Assembly (NCBI GenBank): GCA_035352895.1
Contig: DAOPYN010000039.1
Coordinates: forward strand, 1-41,838
Reading direction: 5' to 3'
Length of the DNA stretch: 41,838 bases
Source: UBA5070 sp035352895
Lineage (GTDB): Bacteria; Fibrobacterota; Fibrobacteria; UBA5070
The translations under genes were made by a program, and so were the position numbers. The first letter of the stretch is position 1, and every line of letters begins with the position of its first letter. Under the pieces are notes generated by a model, which saw only the letters and a list, made by a program, of their open reading frames with translations, had not been told where the DNA came from and ran no database searches. Shown here piece after piece: positions 15,319 through 22,719 of this stretch.

Positions 15319-15963
15319 ATGTCGGTCGAATGGAAATGGCGTTCCGAGCCATCCGGAATGCTGGGTTGCGTGGGAACCATGGTCTGGAACACGCGCACGT
15401 CGGAAGCGGTCCTGATCGACCCCACCGACGACGCTTCGACGTTCCTGGACTTGTTCGAGGACCAAGGGCTGAAGCTCGTCGAGATCCTCCTCACCCACGC
15501 CCATTTCGACCACTGCGCCGACGCCTGCCGGGTGGCCAAATCGCACGGGGTCCCGCTGCGTCTGCACCGCGACGACTGGCCGCTGTTCCAGCAACTTCCC
15601 GATTGGGGAGCCAACTTCGGGATGCGAGTCCCGGCTCCGGACGTGTCCCCCATGCACGTGGACCATGGCGAAACCCTTTCGGTGGCCGGTGGGCTTTCCG
15701 TGAAGGTCCTGCATACCCCGGGCCACACCCCGGGACAAGTGGCGTACTTCATGGAGAGCCTGGGGCTGGTGGTGGTGGGCGACACCTTGTTCCAGGGCTC
15801 GGTGGGACGCACGGACTTTCCCGGAGGGAGCTTCCCCCAGCTGGAGCGTTCCATCCGGACGCATCTGTACACGCTGCCGGAAGGGACGGTGGTGGTTCCG
15901 GGACACGGGGACACCACCACCATTGGCGACGAAAAACGTCACAACGCCTACGTGCGACCGTAA
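15319..15963 (+). CDS. Metallo-beta-lactamase-fold hydrolase (glyoxalase II-like)
   Basis: A 214-residue single-domain MBL protein. Metal ligands are in THAHFDH, in HTPGHTPGQVAYF, at the Asp of GDTLF followed by GRTDFPGG, and in the closing PGHGD-TTIGDEK. This is the glyoxalase II-like thioester hydrolase group, which cleaves small thioesters such as hydroxyacylglutathione or related bacillithiol/CoA conjugates in the cytoplasm. The ATG at 15319 has AAAGGAGAGG just upstream. It is divergent from the serine hydrolase operon and convergent with the cytochrome operon; the stop codon abuts a 44-bp palindrome. Confidence 0.9.
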   Translation: MSVEWKWRSEPSGMLGCVGTMVWNTRTSEAVLIDPTDDASTFLDLFEDQGLKLVEILLTHAHFDHCADACRVAKSHGVPLRLHRDDWPLFQQLPDWGANFGMRVPAPDVSPMHVDHGETLSVAGGLSVKVLHTPGHTPGQVAYFMESLGLVVVGDTLFQGSVGRTDFPGGSFPQLERSIRTHLYTLPEGTVVVPGHGDTTTIGDEKRHNAYVRP

Positions 15964-16006
15964 CGCGTCCGTAGGGATCGGGCATGCCCGATCCCTACGG
16001 ACGCGT
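15963..16006. repeat. 44-bp perfect palindrome between convergent genes
   Basis: Two 22-bp arms meet without a loop at ...GGGCA|TGCCC..., flanked by ACGCGTCCGTAGGGAT and its complement. It fills the whole space between the MBL stop and the stop of the cytochrome operon. It may act as a bidirectional terminator, although there is no T-run, or be a REP-like element. Confidence 0.85.
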
Positions 16007-16009
16007 GGA

Positions 16010-17563
16010 TTACCGGGCGGCCTTGGCGGAATCGACGATCGGCTTGGCGACGGATGCCTTGATGGAATCCTTCGCGACCGGCTTCAGGGTGTCGAGGCTC
16101 GTCTTCAAGCTGTCGGCGGCGGGAACCACCTTGGCGGTATCGGCTCGTGCCAGAGTGTCCGACGCCGCCTTCGCGGGCTTGGGACGGGTGTCCACCACTC
16201 CGGAGGTCAGCTTGCCGTTGGCCATGATGTCCAGGTACTGGCGCAGCGATTCGATCTCGGCGGCGTTGCCCACCAGCGGCGGCATGTACTTGTAGTAGGG
16301 AGATTCCGGCTTGTGGTCGTGGAGGATCTTCAGGACGCTCCCGATGGCCTTCCCGTCGCGATCACCCAGGAGCCGCTTCATGGAACGGTAGCCGTCCGTC
16401 GTATGGCAGGCCATGCACTGGCCCTGGAACATCCTCTGGCCGATTTCCGGCGAGGGGAGCGTGGTGTCGACGACAGGATCCGCCCAAGGCGATCTGGCCA
16501 GGTAGCCCTCGCGGTTGGTCCGTTCGATGTTCAACACCCGCACTCCGTTGGAGTAGAGGTACCCGTTCACGACGAAGGGCTTGCGCAGGAATTCGCGCAC
16601 GCTCTCGCCGGAAGCGGTGGCCAGAAGCGCCAGGAACAGGATCGCCACCCCTTGTCCGCGGGTCAGTTCGCGGGGGAAGAGCCAGGCGAACAGGAAGATC
16701 ACCACCGCGATGGTCGCCGAGGAGAGGACCGCCATCAGGGCCATGCGGGTCACGTGCGTGAACGCCCCCTGACCGATGGTGGAAACGCCCAGTTGGAACA
16801 GTTCGCGATGGTCGGCGGGAATGGTGGTGTAGTACCACAGCGCGAACACGGGCATCAACGCGTAGGCGGGAAGGATCCACTTGGCGGCCCAGCGCACCAG
16901 CTTTTCCTTGGTGGGACCTTCGGTTTCGCCGTCCATGCCCCCGAAATAGACCAGCGCCCAGATTCCCGCCAGCGACACGCAAACCAGGATGCGCAGCGCC
17001 ACGCTGGGAAGGTACCCGGCGTTGAAGAAGGCCTCGAAGAAGTGCAGGGGTTCGTTGCCGGTGCCCGCCGAAGCGAGCCAGCCACCCGGGGTCAGCTTGA
17101 AGGTGAGGATGCCGGTGATGATCACCAGGGTTCCGATCGAGGCGATCCCGTAGGCCCACCCCAGGCGCATGTGGTCCCGATCGGAGATCTTGCCCCAGGT
17201 GTAGTAGTAGGCGGCCGCCAGCGTGAGCTCCACCAGGAAGAACACCCACTCGATGGCCCACCCGAACACGAAGTTGTGGATGAGCGCGCTGGTGCCTTCG
17301 GGATTGGCCAGCCCGATGGAGAACCAGATGCCCACGCCCGTGACCGCGCCGAAGACGCCGGTGAGGATCAGGAAGAACTTCGAGAACTTCTCGAGCGCCG
17401 GAAACCAGTCGCGCCGTCCTTCGCGCAGGGCCTTGGCCTCGGCCATGGGCAGGAAGATGCCCCCTCCCACCGCGAAGTGGGAGATCAGGATATGGATGAT
17501 GGCGATGATGCCGATGGTCCATCCGGACCCGATCACCGGCACGTCCCATACGGGATAGTTCAC
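16010..17563 (-). CDS. CydA-like membrane protein fused to cytochrome c
   Basis: A 517-residue protein. Residues 1 to about 330 are membrane-embedded and resemble cytochrome bd oxidase subunit I: HILISHFAVGGG near the N-terminus, WAIEWVFFLVELTLAAAYYYTW and GILTFKLTPGGW. From about 365 follows a class I cytochrome c domain with CMACH (Cys383, Cys386, His387) and a Met in KYMPPLVGN as likely sixth ligand. The last 65 residues are an Ala/Lys/Asp/Thr-rich tail. The start is GTG with AAGGAG 6 bp upstream. It is the last gene of an operon with cytochrome b and a Rieske protein, so it probably accepts electrons from that complex or replaces cytochrome c1. A true oxygen-reducing role is uncertain. 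Confidence 0.8.
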   Translation of the reverse strand: MNYPVWDVPVIGSGWTIGIIAIIHILISHFAVGGGIFLPMAEAKALREGRRDWFPALEKFSKFFLILTGVFGAVTGVGIWFSIGLANPEGTSALIHNFVFGWAIEWVFFLVELTLAAAYYYTWGKISDRDHMRLGWAYGIASIGTLVIITGILTFKLTPGGWLASAGTGNEPLHFFEAFFNAGYLPSVALRILVCVSLAGIWALVYFGGMDGETEGPTKEKLVRWAAKWILPAYALMPVFALWYYTTIPADHRELFQLGVSTIGQGAFTHVTRMALMAVLSSATIAVVIFLFAWLFPRELTRGQGVAILFLALLATASGESVREFLRKPFVVNGYLYSNGVRVLNIERTNREGYLARSPWADPVVDTTLPSPEIGQRMFQGQCMACHTTDGYRSMKRLLGDRDGKAIGSVLKILHDHKPESPYYKYMPPLVGNAAEIESLRQYLDIMANGKLTSGVVDTRPKPAKAASDTLARADTAKVVPAADSLKTSLDTLKPVAKDSIKASVAKPIVDSAKAAR

Positions 17564-17573
17564 GTCGGACTCC

Positions 17574-18680
17574 TTACTTGCCCGCGGGCAGAACCGCGTA
17601 GCCCCAGATGGTGGTGAGAAGCAGCACGAACACGACGAAGAAGCCGAACCACGTCACGCGACGCGCCCAGAGGCCCGAGCGCTTTTCCGGATCGAAGAAC
17701 GGCACGATGGCCCACAGGAGCACGCCAACACTGAAGACGGCGATGCCCAGGAACTCGCCCAGCGCCCCGGGGAACCAGTTCCCGAAGATCTTGAGGATCT
17801 GGAAGGAGCTCATGAAGTACCACTCGGGGTGGATGTCCTTGGGAGCGGGCATCAACGGATCGGCGGCCGGCCCCAGTTGCCAGGGGTAGACCGCGGCCAG
17901 GAAGCCCAGCACGTTCAGGGCGATCAGCCACACGGCCAGGTCCTTCATGGCGAAGTTGGGGAAGAACGGAATGGTCTTGCGCTCGGATTCCGGCTTGGCC
18001 TCTTCCGATTCGGGAAGGGACATGCCGTACTTCTGCACCAGGGCCAGGTGGATTCCCAAGAGCGGCACGAACAGGGCCGGCAGGATCACCACGTGCAGCG
18101 CGAAGAACCGCGAGACGGTGTAGGCGCTCACCTCCGGCCCGCCGCGGACGAGATCCGACAACCACGGTCCCACCACGGGAAGGGTGGCGGGAATGGCCAG
18201 TCCCACCTTGGTGGCGAAGAAGGCGAGTTCGTCCATGGGAAGCAGGTAGCCGGAGAACCCGAACACCATAGCCATCGACAGGAGGCCGATCCCGGTGATC
18301 CACAGGACTTCCCGCGGTCGACGGTAGGCCTTCATGAAGAAGGTGCTGAACATGTGCACGAAAGCCGCGGCCACCATCAGGTTGGCCGACCACGAATGGA
18401 TGGAACGGACCAACCACCCGAACTTGATGTCGTAGGTGATCAGGCGCACGGATTCGTATGCGGATTCGCCGGGGCGGTAGTAGACGAGCAGGAGCACGCC
18501 GGTGATGCACATCACCACGAAGAAGAACAGCGTGATCCCCCCCCAGTAGTACCAGAAGGAATGCTTGTGTTCCGGAACTCGCTTCTTCCCTGCCAGTGCG
18601 ATGATCTCGGTGAGGCCGAGACGCTCGTCCAACCAGCGGTAGACGCGCGACTCAGGAACGCTGGACGACGACTTTGCCAT
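17574..18680 (-). CDS. Cytochrome b of a bc-type quinol oxidising complex
   Basis: A 368-residue, full-length cytochrome b with the N- and C-terminal halves in one chain. Heme ligands are His95/His109 (IHSWSANLMVAAAFVH) and His196/His211 (LHVVILPALFVPLLGIH). The 14-residue gap in the second pair is the b6f-like spacing rather than the 13 of mitochondrial bc1. The quinol-oxidation motif is PEWY in DIHPEWYFMSSF. It oxidises quinol and passes electrons to the Rieske protein and to low-potential hemes in the inner membrane. The start overlaps the Rieske gene by 29 bp; the next gene follows after 10 bp. Confidence 0.92.
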   Translation of the reverse strand: MAKSSSSVPESRVYRWLDERLGLTEIIALAGKKRVPEHKHSFWYYWGGITLFFFVVMCITGVLLLVYYRPGESAYESVRLITYDIKFGWLVRSIHSWSANLMVAAAFVHMFSTFFMKAYRRPREVLWITGIGLLSMAMVFGFSGYLLPMDELAFFATKVGLAIPATLPVVGPWLSDLVRGGPEVSAYTVSRFFALHVVILPALFVPLLGIHLALVQKYGMSLPESEEAKPESERKTIPFFPNFAMKDLAVWLIALNVLGFLAAVYPWQLGPAADPLMPAPKDIHPEWYFMSSFQILKIFGNWFPGALGEFLGIAVFSVGVLLWAIVPFFDPEKRSGLWARRVTWFGFFVVFVLLLTTIWGYAVLPAGK

Positions 18681-19125
18681 CGGTGACCTGGACCTTGAAT
18701 GCGGTGAGGGGCTTTGGAGGAGGACCGGAGACGTTCGCGCCCGAATGGGGGTCGTAGACCCCGCCGTGGCAGGCGCAGAAGATGCGTTTTTCGTCGGGTT
18801 CGTAGGAAGCCGTGCATCCCAGGTGGGTGCAGACCGCCGAAAGCGCCGTGTAGGTGCCGTCTTCGTGGTGGATCAGCATCGCGGGCTTGGCGCCGAACTT
18901 GAACATCAAGGCCGAGTTCTTGGGAAGAGCCGCCCCTCCTTCCACCACCATCTCGTTGACGGCGGTCTCGGAAGCGGCCTTCTCCACGGGACTGGCCAGG
19001 TAGCGGTAGACGGGATACCCCACCAGACCGGCGTAGACGGCGCCCAGCGCACCGACGGCGGCGAACTTCAGGACGTCGCGCCGCTCGGGATCCTCCGGAA
19101 CGTGGCGGTTCACTTCATCGGGCAT
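18652..19125 (-). CDS. Rieske iron-sulfur protein
   Basis: A 157-residue protein with the two Rieske boxes CTHLGC (Cys99, His101, Cys104) and CACHGG (Cys117, Cys119, His120) holding the [2Fe-2S] cluster, and the Pro loop GPPPKPL. The N-terminus has a twin arginine followed by one membrane span (RRDVLKFAAVGALGAVYAGLVGY), consistent with Tat-dependent insertion with the cluster domain outside the cytoplasm. ATG 19125 has GGAGG 7 bp upstream. It overlaps the preceding membrane protein gene by 11 bp and the following cytochrome b gene by 29 bp, so the order is fixed within one operon. Confidence 0.93.
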   Translation of the reverse strand: MPDEVNRHVPEDPERRDVLKFAAVGALGAVYAGLVGYPVYRYLASPVEKAASETAVNEMVVEGGAALPKNSALMFKFGAKPAMLIHHEDGTYTALSAVCTHLGCTASYEPDEKRIFCACHGGVYDPHSGANVSGPPPKPLTAFKVQVTDGKVVVQRS

Positions 19126-20242
19126 GGACGACCTCCGCGGGCTTGGCCCGGGCGACGACCGCGCCGATCCATCCCATCGCCACCAGTCCGAGGACCAGCG
19201 TGACGAAGAACAGGACGACGACGGTCTGATTGGTGTTGACGACGCTTTTCCAGACGTCGAATCCGTGGAGGGACAGGGCCGCGTCGCGGACCTGGTCGCG
19301 CAAAAGGACATAGGAGGCCAGCGACCCCAGTGCCGGGAGGGCGGCCAGGATCGGCACCACCGGCGATCGGCTGTTGCGGGTGGAAACGAGCGCCAAACCC
19401 AGGATGGCGGCCAGGATGCTGGAGGTGATCCATGCCTTGGCGAAGGCCGTGGCCAACGGAGATGCGGACAGGATCTGACGAACCGCTTCCGGCTGGCTGT
19501 TCCATGCCCAGACGCCGGCAAGTCCCAGGAACGGGGCCAGGGCGATGGCGGCCACGCCCGTCCAGGTGCGGAGGAAGGCCCTGGTGGAAGGCGCCACCGA
19601 CTTGCCCGTCGACCAGAGCGAGCTTGCCAATGCGCCCATCAGGAGCGACCCCAGCAGGAACACCGTCCAACGCGGCCAGGCGGTGGGATCGGAAGGGAAG
19701 GTGGTGCCGTGGGGATTGGCCGCGTAGGTGGCCGCCCAGGTTTCCGGCCGCAACATGGAGGTCATGTTTGCCGAGAAGACGCGACCGATGGTCAGGAACA
19801 GGGCCAGCGACACCAGACCCACGTGCCAGAAGGGTCGCCCATCGTCGGAGCGTTTGGTCATGCGGTACAGCAGGAAGTACGCCGCGATCAGGAGGAAGAT
19901 CACGCTGATCCACCACGCCCCCATGAGCACGCTGGACGTGTAGATGGCCTGGCCGTAGAGCACCTGGGCGAACAAGAGCGGCGGAACGCCCATGTTGATC
20001 ACGTAGGTGGTGATCACGGTGAGCTTTCCGATGACCGCCTTGGAAGCCGCCAACGAATCCGCCGAACCACGTCGATGTCCCAGGAAGTTCCAGACGATCG
20101 CCAGGGCCAGACCGGAAACCAGAAGGGCCAGGAAGGAGAAGTGCAGGGTGAGGGTGAGGTAGGAGAGGCTCTTGAAAAGCCACACCGGAGCCGGAAGCGG
20201 GATGGGATCGGCGGCCGGTATGAGGAGTATCGGATCGGGCAT
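19115..20242 (-). CDS. Multi-span membrane protein of the cytochrome operon
   Basis: A 375-residue protein with about ten hydrophobic spans (for example LHFSFLALLVSGLALAIVW, ISVIFLLIAAYFLLYRM, ILAAILGLALVS, VVLFFVTLVLGLVAMGWIGAVVA). It is the first gene of the operon and is coupled to the Rieske gene by an 11-bp overlap. I recognise no named family. Several spans carry His and Met residues that could bind heme, but there is no CxxCH. Its position suggests a subunit or assembly factor of the same complex, possibly distantly related to the CydA-like subunit. ATG 20242 has AAAGG about 9 bp upstream. Confidence 0.75.
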   Translation of the reverse strand: MPDPILLIPAADPIPLPAPVWLFKSLSYLTLTLHFSFLALLVSGLALAIVWNFLGHRRGSADSLAASKAVIGKLTVITTYVINMGVPPLLFAQVLYGQAIYTSSVLMGAWWISVIFLLIAAYFLLYRMTKRSDDGRPFWHVGLVSLALFLTIGRVFSANMTSMLRPETWAATYAANPHGTTFPSDPTAWPRWTVFLLGSLLMGALASSLWSTGKSVAPSTRAFLRTWTGVAAIALAPFLGLAGVWAWNSQPEAVRQILSASPLATAFAKAWITSSILAAILGLALVSTRNSRSPVVPILAALPALGSLASYVLLRDQVRDAALSLHGFDVWKSVVNTNQTVVVLFFVTLVLGLVAMGWIGAVVARAKPAEVVHAR

Positions 20243-20349
20243 TCGGGCCGGACCTTTCTGCCATTGGCACAAGAATTGGATTCCAATGTCCCACCGCTCC
20301 CTCCAGGCAACAATGCGGCATTTTGCCGCACCCACCTAGACAGGTATTG

Positions 20350-20367
20350 ACAGATCGATTGATCTGT
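20350..20367. promoter_or_regulatory. Inverted repeat between the cytochrome and cre operons
   Basis: ACAGATC-GATT-GATCTGT has perfect 7-bp arms and overlaps a TTGACA hexamer at 20347-20352. The region lies between divergent operons and may hold an operator for either. Confidence 0.45.
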
Positions 20368-20474
20368 TTAATTGCGGGGGTCTCCAACTCTTCCATCCCC
20401 CCCCTGTCCTCCATGCGGGGCGCGGTCCGGGAGCGGAGTTCCACGTGGCGACGACGGACCTAGATTGCGGGACC

Positions 20475-21167
20475 ATGTGCGCCCAAAGGATCCTTCTCGT
20501 GGAAGACGAACCGGCCATCGCCGATGCCGTCCAATGGACCCTTTCCTCGGAGGGATTCGAGGTGGAATGGGCCGCCACCTGGGCGGCGGCACGCGCGGGT
20601 CTGGCGCGATGCGATCTGGCCATCCTCGACGTGGGTCTGCCCGACAAGAGCGGGTTCGATGCCTGCCGCGAACTGCGGCGCGACCACGATTTCCCGGTGA
20701 TCTTCCTCACCGCCCGCGGCGAGGAAATCGATCGGGTGGTGGGACTGGAGATCGGCGCCGACGACTACGTGGTCAAGCCTTTCAGCCCCCGCGAGCTGGT
20801 TGCCCGCGTCCGGGCTCGCCTCCGGGGGCGCCGCACCGTGGAACCGGCCAGTCCATCGCCCCCCGGCCACCCGGACGTTTTTTCCGTTGACGCGGACCGC
20901 GCCACGGTCAGCTTCCAAGGACAGCCCCTGCCGCTCACGCCCATGGAGCTCGCGATCCTGCGGGCCCTGCTGGAAAAGCCCGGCAGGGTGCTCTCCCGCG
21001 AGCGACTGCTGGATCTTGCCTGCCCCGACGGCACTCCTTCGCTGGAGCGGACCGTGGACACCCACGTGCGGTCGCTCCGACGAAAGCTCGCTGAGGCGGG
21101 AGCAGGCGACACAATCGAGACCCGCCGAGGCCTGGGCTACGCCCTGCGACCCGAGTCCAACCCGTGA
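20475..21167 (+). CDS. creB: Response regulator CreB
   Basis: A 230-residue OmpR-family regulator. The receiver domain has the acidic pair in LVEDEP, the phospho-acceptor Asp52 (AILDVGLPD), the conserved Thr in FLTARGEE and Lys in VVKPFSPRE. The C-terminal winged helix shows LTPMELAILRALLEKPGRVLSRERLLDL and TVDTHVRSLRRKL. The start at 20475 places MCAQRILLVEDEP at the normal beginning; a GTG at 20445 is an alternative. It is followed with a 4-bp overlap by a sensor that closely resembles CreC, and then by creD, which is why the symbol is used. CreB controls genes by binding TTCAC-type direct repeats. Confidence 0.88.
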   Translation: MCAQRILLVEDEPAIADAVQWTLSSEGFEVEWAATWAAARAGLARCDLAILDVGLPDKSGFDACRELRRDHDFPVIFLTARGEEIDRVVGLEIGADDYVVKPFSPRELVARVRARLRGRRTVEPASPSPPGHPDVFSVDADRATVSFQGQPLPLTPMELAILRALLEKPGRVLSRERLLDLACPDGTPSLERTVDTHVRSLRRKLAEAGAGDTIETRRGLGYALRPESNP

Positions 21168-22621
21168 AATTCCGCCTGCGCCTGCGCACCCGGCTGCTTC
21201 TGGCCATCTTCCTGGTGGTGGCGGTGGGTCTGTACTTCCTGATGGACTGGTTCCTCCGCGATCTGCGCGTGCGCTACCTGGAATCCGTCGAGGAGAACCT
21301 GGTGGAGACGGCCAACCTGCTGGCCTCCCAGCTGGAATCCCACGTCCCGCACCTTGACACGCTGGCGATGCCCCCGGACATGGGCCGTTCCATCCGCGCC
21401 TTGCGGGGTCGCGACGTGGACGCGCAGATCTACATGATGCGCAAGACGCGCATCGATCTGCGGGTGTACCTGGTGGACTCCACGGGGCGGGTCCTGTGGG
21501 ATTCCGACCTTCCGGGGGATTCGGGGAAGGACTATTCGCGATGGCGCGACGTGAGTCTGACCCTGTCCGGCGTCTACGGCGCGCGGGCCACCCGGCTGGA
21601 CCCCTCCGACCCGCGGACCTCCTCGATGTTCGTGGCCGCCCCCATCCGCGAAGGCGGACGGGTGGTGGGGGCGATCACCGTGGTCAAGCCATCCAGCACC
21701 GTGGAGGAATTCATCCACAACGCCCGCCCCAAGTTCCTGGCCGCGGGGCTCGTGGCGGGACTGGCCACGCTGGCGGCCGGATGGCTCCTTTCCCTGTGGC
21801 TCCTGGTACCCATTCAGAAATTGTCCTCGCACGCTCAGGCTGTCCGCGACGGGCGGGATCCCCCGCTCCCGGATCTGGGCTCCAGCGAGGTGCGCGAGCT
21901 GGGACTGGCCTTCGAGGAGATGCGCCGGGCACTGGAAGGACGCAAGTACGTGGAGCGCTACGTGCATTCCCTCACCCACGAGCTGAAGAGTCCCCTCACC
22001 GCCGTGCGCGCCGCCGCCGAGATCCTCGCCGAGAACCCTCCCGAGCCCGCCCGCAGCCGGTTCCTCCAGAACCTGCTCGCCGAGACCGACCGGCAACGGC
22101 AATTGGTGGACCGCCTCCTGGAGTTGGCCTCGCTGGAAGCCCGCGCCGCCCAGGAACGCATGGAACCCGTGTCCGTGCGCAGATTGCTGGAGGAAGCCTG
22201 CCGGGCCCACGCCTCGGAAGCCGCCCGCCGCAATGTGAAGATCGTGCCGGTCCTTCCCTCGCCGGACCTCGCGTTTCGCGGGGATGCGCTCCTGTTGCAG
22301 CAGGCTTTGGGGAATCTCGTGGCCAACGCGATCGACTTCTCGCCGGACGGTGGGGTGGTGGAGGCGACCGCCAGGGTGGATGGCGATCTGCTGCTGGAAG
22401 TTTCCGACCAGGGCCCCGGCATCCCCGCCTGGGCGCTGGACAAGATCTGGGACCGATTCTTCTCCACACCGCGGCCGGAGCATGGCCGCAAGTCCACGGG
22501 CCTGGGCCTTCCCTTCGTGCGGGAAGTCGCCCGCCTGCACGGGGGCACGGCGAGCCTGGAGAACCATCCCCGCGGCGGGGCCCTGGCCCGTCTGGAACTG
22601 CCTTCGCGGAATCTTCGCTGA
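21164..22621 (+). CDS. creC: Sensor histidine kinase CreC
   Basis: A 485-residue membrane kinase resembling E. coli CreC throughout. It has a first span LLLAIFLVVAVGLYFLM, an extracytoplasmic sensor with DYSRWRDVSLTLSGVYGAR and SSMFVAAPI, a second span, and a HAMP-like linker with PLPDLGSSEVREL. The H-box is HSLTHELKSPL with phospho-acceptor His272. ATP-binding boxes are NLVANAIDF (N), DQGPGIP (G1) and STGLGLPFV (G2). CreC phosphorylates CreB in response to metabolic or envelope signals. The start is GTG overlapping the creB stop. The 3' end carries part of a TTCGC repeat array that precedes creD. Confidence 0.92.
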   Translation: MKFRLRLRTRLLLAIFLVVAVGLYFLMDWFLRDLRVRYLESVEENLVETANLLASQLESHVPHLDTLAMPPDMGRSIRALRGRDVDAQIYMMRKTRIDLRVYLVDSTGRVLWDSDLPGDSGKDYSRWRDVSLTLSGVYGARATRLDPSDPRTSSMFVAAPIREGGRVVGAITVVKPSSTVEEFIHNARPKFLAAGLVAGLATLAAGWLLSLWLLVPIQKLSSHAQAVRDGRDPPLPDLGSSEVRELGLAFEEMRRALEGRKYVERYVHSLTHELKSPLTAVRAAAEILAENPPEPARSRFLQNLLAETDRQRQLVDRLLELASLEARAAQERMEPVSVRRLLEEACRAHASEAARRNVKIVPVLPSPDLAFRGDALLLQQALGNLVANAIDFSPDGGVVEATARVDGDLLLEVSDQGPGIPAWALDKIWDRFFSTPRPEHGRKSTGLGLPFVREVARLHGGTASLENHPRGGALARLELPSRNLR

Positions 22622-22640
22622 ATCTTCGCATCCGCTTCGC
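22603..22640 (+). promoter_or_regulatory. Four TTCGC half-sites with 6-bp spacers, candidate CreB array
   Basis: TTCGC occurs at 22603, 22614, 22625 and 22636, exactly 11 bp apart, with spacers GGAATC, TGAATC and ATCCGC. The E. coli CreB site is TTCAC-N6-TTCAC. Each half-site here differs by one base but the spacing is the same. The array covers the end of creC and lies 80 bp before creD. Confidence 0.55.
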
Positions 22641-22719
22641 GGGATGTTGAAGCGGCCGGCGGATCTTTGGGAGGTCGGGTGAGCGCCATGTGGCGCGACA
22701 CCAATCCAAGGAATCCACC

